Assembly: GCA_020343675.1 (NCBI GenBank)
Contig: CP070806.1
Coordinates: 47,734 to 86,373, forward strand
Direction of reading: 5' to 3'
DNA from: Phycisphaerales bacterium
GTDB lineage: Bacteria > Planctomycetota > Phycisphaerae > Sedimentisphaerales > Anaerobacaceae
Length of the DNA: 38,640 bases
Shown: piece after piece, positions 32,085 to 38,640 of the stretch
How positions within the stretch are numbered: position 1 is the stretch's first letter
How the letters are laid out: each line of letters begins with the position of its first letter
Notes under the pieces: model-generated
Told to the model about the DNA's origin: nothing
Databases searched by the model: none
The model's input: the letters and a program-made list of their open reading frames with translations, nothing else
Program-made: the position numbers and the translations under genes

Positions 32085-34016
32085 TTAACTTGAAGCGTTC
32101 TGCCTGAGCTGCTTGTTGAACGTTCGCAGTTGCCCATCTATCGCGCTGAGCACGTAGTCGATGTAATGCAGTTTGTGAACCGGCTGGCGATGCCCCTCGT
32201 TCATCAGGCCCGTTTGAACCATCGCCACGAACCTGTCTATCGTCTGGCGGCTGATCTCCGTGGGCTCGGCCGCCCATTTTTTCAAGTCTTCATACTGCTC
32301 TCGCAACATCGGATTCTGTCGTAGCTGCTCGGCCGTCAGGTAGTCCGACGGATTGTACGCCAACTGCAACCCCTTCAAACACATAATCAGCGGCTCATAA
32401 TTCGTTCTCTTATCCAGGCGGATGAATTTGTACTGCTGGACATACGTCGTGGCCTGCGCCGGCGGCTTGTTCGCAATCTCATCCCCGCCCAGATACCACC
32501 GGCGCTTGCTGGTCCGGGCAAAAACAAGCTCTTCGCCGAGCTGGTACTGTTTGATCTCGTCGTATCCCATTCGGGATACCCACAGCCTGCCTGTCTTTTT
32601 CCGCTCCGGGCCGCCGCCGAGCACCAGCAGACATTTGACGAAACCGAGCGGCAGAAGCTTCTGGCTGTCGAGCTGTCTCCTTCGAAGCTGCAATGACAAA
32701 TGCAGACTGTGCGGACGCACGTCATAGAAATTGACAATCTCATGGATCAACTGATTGAGCAGCCACGGGTCGGCGGTAGCCGGCCGGGACAGCTCGCCGG
32801 CGATATTCAACCTTCCCGGCGCCAGCTCCAAAAAACCGCTCCGCCGTCCCTGGTCGGTGGCGCCGGTGTGGTCGTCCACATAACCGCCGAGTTTCCAGGA
32901 CAGAATGTCCAGGTGAAAATCATAAAAGTATTTGAACCCGTCATAGACCGGGTCGGTTGTCTTCTGAAGGCTTCTTTGCGGCTCTACGGCGGCCGCGCCG
33001 AGGTTGCTCAATTCCATCTCAATGCCGAGTGGGACCAGTCCGGCTTGGAGATTCGAACGGATGTGAGCCAGATTGGATTCAACCACCCGAGCATCGAACA
33101 TGCTTTTGGCCGCCCGGACGGCGTACTTCACGTAGTCAATCAGATCGTTCTTTCGATGGGGCATCGTCTGCAGACACTTGCTGACGATCAAATCAACCGT
33201 CTCCGGATTTCTATTGATCATTCGCAGAGCAACAAGCACGCTGGCCGAGCGGTTGAAATATCTTTCCGACGTGCGCAGGCGCTCGATTTCAAACCGGTGC
33301 TGGGACTGGATATGCTCATCGAGCTGGTTGAACAGTACCTGCCTGACGACCATGGTGAGATAATTCCTGATAAAGGGCTCGGCCTCGTGGTCGTCGTACA
33401 GGTGTTTGATGCTCGGCCGGGGGCGGTCCAACTCATGTTCGAGATAGTAATCGCTCACGGCATCCGTACGATAATGGCTCATCACCAGATCCCGCTCGGT
33501 GGTCGCGAGCAGCTCCCGGTCCGCTCGGCGCTCCGATTCGGCATCGACGGTCCGCTCGCCCGGGCGAATGTGCCGTTTGATGAATTTCTCGATGCGCTTT
33601 CGCAGCCAGAGCTCGTGGATCAGGTTGACGTGAAACCTGTCGCCGAAATGCTGTTTCATCGAGTCGTGAGAAACCAGATAGGCCTGGGCCTCGACGGTGC
33701 CGCGTGCCGTGTTGACCCGGACGGTTTCCCTTTCGTAGCGTTTGCCTTCGTACCTGTCGATCTCGGCCATGGCCCTGGCCGGGACGGCATAGATGACCAA
33801 ACCGTCAATTCGTGAAGACGGCGCCTCGATGGCGTAGTGATAAACGTCGTCCGGGCTAACGCGTCGATGATGCGGAAGCAGCGCCGATTCGGCAAAAAGC
33901 GTCTCACTATCGATTTTGGAGGCCCTTCTGGAGAAACTCAAACCACAGACCGATTGAAGAATCGAGCTGTCTCGCAGCGATCCATAAACGAATAAATTGG
34001 CCTTTCCTTCGCTCAT
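32085..34016 (-). CDS. Gamma-glutamylcyclotransferase-like / amidoligase (GCS)-like fusion protein
   Basis: A 643-residue cytoplasmic protein. Residues about 7-125 match the AIG2/GGCT fold: LFVYGSLRDS at the start and IDRYEGKRYERETVRV, where E90 corresponds to the catalytic glutamate. Residues about 150-325 are helical and unassigned. From about residue 325 there is a region resembling glutamate-cysteine-ligase-type amidoligases: LGIEMEL (E333, E335), GFLELAPGRLN, GELSRP and HSLHLSLQL (H436, H439). Amidoligases and GGCT-like cyclotransferases are known to occur as neighbours that make and break gamma-glutamyl or related amide bonds; here both appear in one chain. Substrates are unknown. AGGA lies close to the ATG. 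It is the last gene of a minus-strand operon, 43 bases after the GT2 gene. Confidence 0.6.
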   Translation of the reverse strand: MSEGKANLFVYGSLRDSSILQSVCGLSFSRRASKIDSETLFAESALLPHHRRVSPDDVYHYAIEAPSSRIDGLVIYAVPARAMAEIDRYEGKRYERETVRVNTARGTVEAQAYLVSHDSMKQHFGDRFHVNLIHELWLRKRIEKFIKRHIRPGERTVDAESERRADRELLATTERDLVMSHYRTDAVSDYYLEHELDRPRPSIKHLYDDHEAEPFIRNYLTMVVRQVLFNQLDEHIQSQHRFEIERLRTSERYFNRSASVLVALRMINRNPETVDLIVSKCLQTMPHRKNDLIDYVKYAVRAAKSMFDARVVESNLAHIRSNLQAGLVPLGIEMELSNLGAAAVEPQRSLQKTTDPVYDGFKYFYDFHLDILSWKLGGYVDDHTGATDQGRRSGFLELAPGRLNIAGELSRPATADPWLLNQLIHEIVNFYDVRPHSLHLSLQLRRRQLDSQKLLPLGFVKCLLVLGGGPERKKTGRLWVSRMGYDEIKQYQLGEELVFARTSKRRWYLGGDEIANKPPAQATTYVQQYKFIRLDKRTNYEPLIMCLKGLQLAYNPSDYLTAEQLRQNPMLREQYEDLKKWAAEPTEISRQTIDRFVAMVQTGLMNEGHRQPVHKLHYIDYVLSAIDGQLRTFNKQLRQNASS

Positions 34017-34059
34017 ATCCTGTGTGTCGCACCCTCAGAATCCTGTTTCGTCTCGGCTG

Positions 34060-34755
34060 TCAGTTCCCGCTGCGAATTCGATGATGCAGCTCGAATAACT
34101 CCTTGAATGCGCGGGCAATAACCCGAAGGCTTGCACCGGTTTGTACGCCTGCGGTTCGGGGATAGTGGTGCACCCCCTTCTGCGTAATACGGTACCCCTT
34201 CAGGGCGGCCCGGGCCAGGATCTCGGCGTCGATCAGAGCCCCAGTGCTCGAAAGTTCAATCCGGTCGAAAATCCCTCTTCTGTACAACTTGAACGCACAG
34301 TCGATGTCCCGGATGTTCAGGCCGAAAAGCAGGCAAACCAGCTTCGTCCAGGCCCAGCCGTTGATCTTGCGTACGAAGGAATCCCGCCGATTGAGTCGGT
34401 AACCGCTCACAATGTCATAGTGCTCCATCAAGTCCAGTAAAGGCGGCATCTCATTCATATCGAACTGGCCGTCACCGTCCGTGTAGAAAACAAGCTCCTT
34501 CGTTGCCGTTTTGAAACCGGATCGCAGCGCCGCTCCGTACCCGAGGTTACGCTCGTGGTGCACAACTTTGACCCGGCTGTCGCGGCCGGCAATCTCGTCG
34601 GCGATTCGCCCCGTGCCGTCTTTGCTGCCGTCGTCCACGATAATAACCTCGAAATCGGCGTCGAGTTTTCCCAGAACCATCAGCGCGTTTTCTACGGTCC
34701 GGCCAACATTCTCCTGCTCATTGTAACACGGGAAAAAAACGCTGACGGACACCAT
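34060..34755 (-). CDS. GT2 polyprenyl-phosphate sugar synthase (DPM1-like)
   Basis: A 231-residue GT2 enzyme: VSVFFPCYNEQENV, VIIVDDGSKDGTGRIAD, and YTDGDGQFDMNEM with the DxD metal site. These match dolichyl/polyprenyl-phosphate mannose synthases, which transfer a sugar from a nucleotide donor to a lipid phosphate on the cytoplasmic face. Only a short hydrophobic patch is seen near WTKLVCLLFGL, with no C-terminal membrane domain. ATG 34755 overlaps the previous stop as TAATG, and AGAGG lies five bases before it; the in-frame GTG at 34761 is less likely. Its product would feed the GT-C protein encoded just upstream. Confidence 0.9.
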   Translation of the reverse strand: MVSVSVFFPCYNEQENVGRTVENALMVLGKLDADFEVIIVDDGSKDGTGRIADEIAGRDSRVKVVHHERNLGYGAALRSGFKTATKELVFYTDGDGQFDMNEMPPLLDLMEHYDIVSGYRLNRRDSFVRKINGWAWTKLVCLLFGLNIRDIDCAFKLYRRGIFDRIELSSTGALIDAEILARAALKGYRITQKGVHHYPRTAGVQTGASLRVIARAFKELFELHHRIRSGN

Positions 34756-37700
34756 TACCACCTCTTGCTCGCAGACAACCAGGCTGTCTCATCCAAACAT
34801 TCGCTTTCCTTCAGCGCATAACGGCTTGCCACTTCCATATCCCCCCGGGCCCGCGCGGCAGTTTTCAAATGATAGCAGGCCAGCCGCGCCGATTCGAGGT
34901 GAAGGCGATAGCCGTCCTGCTGAGCCCAAAGTTCCTGATTCTGCGTGAATTCCTGAACGTACGCTTCGCAGAACTTGTCAACCTCGGGTTTCAAATCGGG
35001 GTACTTCGCACCGAAGGCCATAGTTTCCAGCATTGGCGTAGGAGATCGTCTCTGTTTGAACGCTTCGAGAGCATGATCAAGCCCCCTCTTCCGGTCAGCC
35101 AATTCCGGCAGAAACAAGAAGTACGTGCGCGCGAGAATCAGATTCCGGTGATAGTCGTCCGGATAACGCGTCTGGCCCGTCAGAATTCCCCCGAAAAGCT
35201 CTTTGCCCCGCTGGGTTCTTATATCGACGAAGAGCTTCTGCCTGCGGCTGAGGAAAACGAGTCTCCAGTTGGGATTATACTCGATCCCTTTAATGGCGTG
35301 ATACATGGCTTTCTGATCCGGATCGGCAAAGACCACGGCCGGCATCAGGACGACCCAGATATTGTAGGCCTGCATTTGTTCGTCCATCCATTGACCGATC
35401 TTGACGTAATCGGAAGCCGTCACCGGCTGCCCGCGGGCTTGAGTGCGCTGGAGGGTCTGGCCAGTGATCTGGCCGCCGGCCATGACGTGTGACCAGAGGT
35501 CGAACGTGCTGCGGTTGTAGGCCGCCTGTGCCCTGCCGTCCATGAACAACTGCAAAGGCGTTCGGCCCGTGTTCGGGTCCGGTTCCTGGCCCCAGGCGAT
35601 AAAGCCGCCCTCGGTCCAGTAGTTGAACATTTTGCCCGACAGCTCGTTATCTTTGATGAACTTCATGGCGTAGAACGGCTTGGCGTCCGAAGCGGTCATT
35701 CGCATGAAGACCGAATTCAGCCTAGCATCGGACGGCCACGCATCGAGATAAACACGCTTAAACTTGACCGCCCACGCCGTGCCTAAGAACAAAACGACCA
35801 CCGCGCCGGCAATCACGCAGAACAGTTGCACACTGTGCGGCATGCGCGAGACCGTCAGACGACCCCGGGTATGGAAGTTCCTCGCCGCGGAAAACGCCTG
35901 AATGGTCTGCTCGGTCAGCATCGCCACAATCGGGCAGGCGGCGATGGCCGCGATTGGAATGAAACGGCGGGACCGGACCGCCATATAAATCGTCAGGGCC
36001 GCAACCGCCATGATCCCCAAGTCAATCCTGGGCAGTCGATAGGTGTCATCCGCCGGCGGCCCTTCAGGCTCCATGACCGCCTGGTTGATTGCGCTTCTCA
36101 AGAAGGGAATCCCCAGCCAGACGACGATGGCAAGGATATTGACCACGTAAAGACCGTCGAACAGGTGGGCGTAAGTCACTTCGAGGTTGCGTTCGTAGAC
36201 CGGACGTGACAAACGCTGCAGGTCCAAAAATTGCTGCACGTGCCAAATCGATTTGTCAAACTTGAATGGATCGAAGATCAAAACCATCAGGACCAGCGAA
36301 GCGACCGCCGCGGCGGCGACAAAACCGATGTTCCGGGTCTCGCGCTTTACCGTTTTCGAGATAAGCGAAGCCAGAATGTGCAGGAGAACATACGCGGGCA
36401 CGAGAACAAAAGGATAGAAATACCTGCTGTCATAACCAGCCAGAGGGTCCCCCGACCAAACGGCCAGCAGAATAAGCGGGACGACCAGGTAAATGAAATG
36501 AATGCTCTTATAGACGCTCAGCATGAGGACCATCGCAAAGAGCGCGCAGATAAAAAAGCTTCCCGCATCAAGTGCGAGAAACGAAAAACTGACAAACGTC
36601 ACCCAAAAAACGAATACGCACAGGGCCGCGCCGAAGATTCTCGATAAGAACCCGAAAAGCTTTCTCTGCGCCTCAAGCTCGTTGGTCGGTGCTTTGAGGA
36701 ACCTTGGCACCAGGAATCGGGCGAATACCCAAAGCACAACCAGACCAATGCTCAGGATGTACAGCACCAGAAATGGGAAGCCTGTGCCGACCCGGTTGGT
36801 CCAATCGAAGGCGGATTGCCATTCGTGAATGTCACGCCAGCGTTCGGCGTGTTTGCTGACGCTGACGACGAACGTATGCGTCAGATTCGTCAGGTGAAAC
36901 GGGTTTAGCGCAATCACGGCCAGAAGCGTGACCGCGCCCGCGGCGACGGTGTGACAGACGCCTCGCAGCCCGATCGAGCGAAACCTCTTTTTCGAGAAGC
37001 TGGTCAGCAGATGAAGTCCGACGAAGGGAACGAGCGTGATGAAGACGTAGATGTACCCGCCGTGCACGTTGCACCAGAAGACCGTCACCGGGACGATCAG
37101 CCAGACATAGAGGATGTTTCGGTAGCTCGCGAGGACAAGAACGAGCAGAAAGACGGCAACCAGCAGGTTCGAGAAACCCGCCGGCCGGATGTCGATATAC
37201 GACCGTCCTGCAAAAAGGGCAAAGCACGAGACCACCGCGCACAGCACCGGGTTGACTCCGAGAAGCCGCCCCGTGTAATAAACGCAGAGGATGGCCAGGA
37301 TGTAAACGGTGAACTTCCAATAGACCAGGGCGTTGGATGAGAAGCTCAGGCCGTCCGCGTAAGAGGACTCGGGAACCAGCGAGTAGAAGATTACGTGGGT
37401 CAGCCAGTTCTGGTTGATCCAGCCGGTGGGATGGCAGGCTTTGACCGCATCAAGGCCGACGGTCTCGGCAATCCACCGGGCCCAGCCGGGCCATGTCGCG
37501 ATCTCCTCGGGCGTCGGGCCCGGCTTGTGCGAATTCGCACTGAACGGCTCGACGGTATCGACCCCGTGATGGACAAAATGCCGCCCGCACGCCATCGCCA
37601 CCCACGTATCGCCGGCGGCGACCATGTGGGTGCAGGCATGAAACGTGAAAATCAGCATGGCGGCCCAGCCGATAATCATGGGCCAGCCGGCTAAGGCGCG

Positions 37701-37799
37701 GGGTCCGGCGGTTGCTGCTGCTTCTTCAGAGACGGATGAATCGCCCGTCTGCGGCGCGGGCGACGCTTTTTGCTTCCTTCTCTTTACTGATTTAGCCAT
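34755..37799 (-). CDS. Large GT-C-type membrane protein with soluble C-terminus
   Basis: A 1014-residue inner-membrane protein. After a basic 40-residue tail there are about a dozen hydrophobic helices. The first periplasmic loop carries AAGDTWVAMACGRHFV and DTVEPFSANSH, and then NQNWLTHVIFYSL, the acidic and aromatic pattern of GT-C glycosyltransferases of planctomycete type. Residues about 690-1000 form a soluble region (KPFYAMKFIKDNELSGKMFNYWTEGG and others) of likely periplasmic or helical-repeat nature. It presumably transfers sugars from the lipid donor made by the downstream GT2. Its start overlaps the upstream aminotransferase gene by 16 bases, and its stop overlaps the GT2 start, showing tight coupling. 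Confidence 0.82.
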   Translation of the reverse strand: MAKSVKRRKQKASPAPQTGDSSVSEEAAATAGPRALAGWPMIIGWAAMLIFTFHACTHMVAAGDTWVAMACGRHFVHHGVDTVEPFSANSHKPGPTPEEIATWPGWARWIAETVGLDAVKACHPTGWINQNWLTHVIFYSLVPESSYADGLSFSSNALVYWKFTVYILAILCVYYTGRLLGVNPVLCAVVSCFALFAGRSYIDIRPAGFSNLLVAVFLLVLVLASYRNILYVWLIVPVTVFWCNVHGGYIYVFITLVPFVGLHLLTSFSKKRFRSIGLRGVCHTVAAGAVTLLAVIALNPFHLTNLTHTFVVSVSKHAERWRDIHEWQSAFDWTNRVGTGFPFLVLYILSIGLVVLWVFARFLVPRFLKAPTNELEAQRKLFGFLSRIFGAALCVFVFWVTFVSFSFLALDAGSFFICALFAMVLMLSVYKSIHFIYLVVPLILLAVWSGDPLAGYDSRYFYPFVLVPAYVLLHILASLISKTVKRETRNIGFVAAAAVASLVLMVLIFDPFKFDKSIWHVQQFLDLQRLSRPVYERNLEVTYAHLFDGLYVVNILAIVVWLGIPFLRSAINQAVMEPEGPPADDTYRLPRIDLGIMAVAALTIYMAVRSRRFIPIAAIAACPIVAMLTEQTIQAFSAARNFHTRGRLTVSRMPHSVQLFCVIAGAVVVLFLGTAWAVKFKRVYLDAWPSDARLNSVFMRMTASDAKPFYAMKFIKDNELSGKMFNYWTEGGFIAWGQEPDPNTGRTPLQLFMDGRAQAAYNRSTFDLWSHVMAGGQITGQTLQRTQARGQPVTASDYVKIGQWMDEQMQAYNIWVVLMPAVVFADPDQKAMYHAIKGIEYNPNWRLVFLSRRQKLFVDIRTQRGKELFGGILTGQTRYPDDYHRNLILARTYFLFLPELADRKRGLDHALEAFKQRRSPTPMLETMAFGAKYPDLKPEVDKFCEAYVQEFTQNQELWAQQDGYRLHLESARLACYHLKTAARARGDMEVASRYALKESECLDETAWLSASKRW

Positions 37800-38640
37800 T
37801 CTTGAAGTCTGTCTAATCCCTTGGTAATCTGTTCGAGCGAACAGGCAAAACTCAGGCGCACATTGTTGTCGCAGCCAAAGGGCAGGCCCGGAACCACCGC
37901 GACGTTGGCCTGCTCCAGAAGGGCTTTTGCGAAATCCATGCTGCCCTTTATTTTCGCCCCGTTTATATTTCGGCCATAATGGCTCGAAACATCAGGGAAA
38001 CAGTAAAACGCGCCGGTCGGCTCGGAACACAAGATCCCTTCCATGGCGTTCAGCCGTTTGGCCATATATTGCCCTCGACGCTCGAATTCCTTTCTCATGC
38101 CTTCGATGGTCTCGGCCGCCGGCTCGCCCAACGCGGCGATGGCCGCGTACTGCCCGAACGTGACCGCGTTCGAGGTCATGTGCGATTGCAGGCGACCCAT
38201 CGCCTTGATCACTTCCAGCGGACCGGCGGTATAGCCGAGACGCCAGCCGGTCATGGAAAACGTCTTACTAAAGCCGTTCAGCGTCAGAGTCCGGTTATAG
38301 GCATCGTCGCTCAGCGCGGCGAAACTCACAAACTCAGTGTCGCCATAGATGAGCTTTTCGTAGATTTCATCCGACAAAACACAGACGTTCGTCCCTTCGA
38401 GCACTTCGGCCAGGGCCTTGAGCTCGCGGGGCGTGTAGGTGAATCCGCCGGGGTTGTTGGGTGAGTTGAGCACGAGCATCGCGGTTTTCTCCGTGATGGC
38501 CTGGCGCAACTGCGACGGGGTGACCTTGTAGCCAGTACTGGCCTGGGTTTCAACGATTTTGGCCTTTGCGCCGGCCAGCTTGACGGTCTCGGGGTACGTC
38601 ACCCAGTAAGGCGTGGGCAGAATGACCTCGTCGCCCGGGT
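37784..38640 (-). CDS. Class I aminotransferase (aspartate-type), N-terminus outside window
   Basis: A partial gene, C-terminal 285 residues visible, running off the window end at 38640 in an open frame (..GDEVILPTPYWVTYPETV). The motifs are LVLNSPNNPGGFTY, CVLSDEIYEKL and LNGFSKTFSMTGWRLGYTAGP with the PLP lysine in SKT. These support aspartate aminotransferase (subgroup I-gamma), probably an aspartate/2-oxoglutarate or prephenate-type enzyme. An apparent internal start at 38602 is a GTG within conserved sequence, so the real start lies outside. Its end overlaps the large GT-C gene by 16 bases, so it heads the visible part of the operon. Confidence 0.9.
   Translation of the reverse strand, partial: PGDEVILPTPYWVTYPETVKLAGAKAKIVETQASTGYKVTPSQLRQAITEKTAMLVLNSPNNPGGFTYTPRELKALAEVLEGTNVCVLSDEIYEKLIYGDTEFVSFAALSDDAYNRTLTLNGFSKTFSMTGWRLGYTAGPLEVIKAMGRLQSHMTSNAVTFGQYAAIAALGEPAAETIEGMRKEFERRGQYMAKRLNAMEGILCSEPTGAFYCFPDVSSHYGRNINGAKIKGSMDFAKALLEQANVAVVPGLPFGCDNNVRLSFACSLEQITKGLDRLQEWLNQ

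Noticed and set aside
32700-33815. 371-aa plus-strand frame opposite the GGCT-amidoligase gene.
   Set aside because: It is antisense to a gene with recognisable motifs and has no start signal.
1-38640. Search by eye for CRISPR arrays, tRNA/rRNA genes, transposases, integrases and phage genes.
   Set aside because: None was found; repeats present are short palindromes and the pseudopilin leaders.

Overview
The window looks like a chromosomal segment of a Planctomycetota bacterium, most likely class Phycisphaerae. This is an inference from gene content. The clues are tandem H-type pseudopilins ([17 protein letters not shown] start, conserved [10 protein letters not shown] tail), an NfeD/NfeD/FloA membrane-microdomain operon, paired DUF21-CBS proteins, many GT-C and GT2 glycosyltransferases, and sialidase-type secreted enzymes. 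No rRNA, tRNA, CRISPR array, transposase or integrase was seen, so nothing marks the window as a mobile island.

Layout. 1-2 kb: a small beta-carbonic-anhydrase-like protein, a patch of palindromic repeats, and a class I aminotransferase. 2.1-7.7 kb: a Na/phosphate cotransporter, a long membrane-bound NfeD protease, a short NfeD, FloA, and an unknown membrane protein, all on the plus strand. 7.6-10.2 kb: a gene-free stretch, a large TPR protein (minus), then a GC-rich segment that folds into several hairpins behind a plausible promoter and may be an undescribed RNA. 10.2-14.4 kb (minus): an operon of SUMF1-sialidase fusion lipoprotein, DJ-1/PfpI protein and stand-alone receiver. 14.4-17.8 kb: an 88-aa unknown protein diverging from a soluble histidine kinase that is translationally coupled to two DUF21-CBS proteins. 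17.8-24.1 kb (plus): GT-C protein, GT2, STELLO/DUF288-like protein, a miniature MetE-like protein and a secreted TIM-barrel glycosidase-like protein. 24.1-30.2 kb: DacB, an ECF sigma factor with a probable membrane anti-sigma partner, three tandem pseudopilins, and an HTH protein with a degenerate receiver. 30.5-32.1 kb: a DegT-type aminotransferase and a 93-aa membrane-anchored protein. 32.1-38.6 kb (minus): an overlapping set of aspartate-type aminotransferase (cut by the window end), a 1014-aa GT-C membrane protein, a DPM1-like GT2, and a 643-aa protein joining a gamma-glutamylcyclotransferase-like domain to an amidoligase (GCS)-like region.

How it fits together. Much of the window concerns the cell envelope: membrane-protein quality control (NfeD/FloA), peptidoglycan trimming (DacB), polyprenyl-phosphate-sugar glycosylation (GT2 plus GT-C in two clusters) and pseudopilins. 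The most unusual items are the GGCT-amidoligase fusion, the structured-RNA candidate at about 10.0-10.2 kb, the SUMF1-sialidase fusion without the catalytic cysteines, the miniature MetE-like protein, the HTH/pseudo-receiver protein, and a set of -10 elements lying only 7-10 bases from start codons, which suggests leaderless mRNAs.
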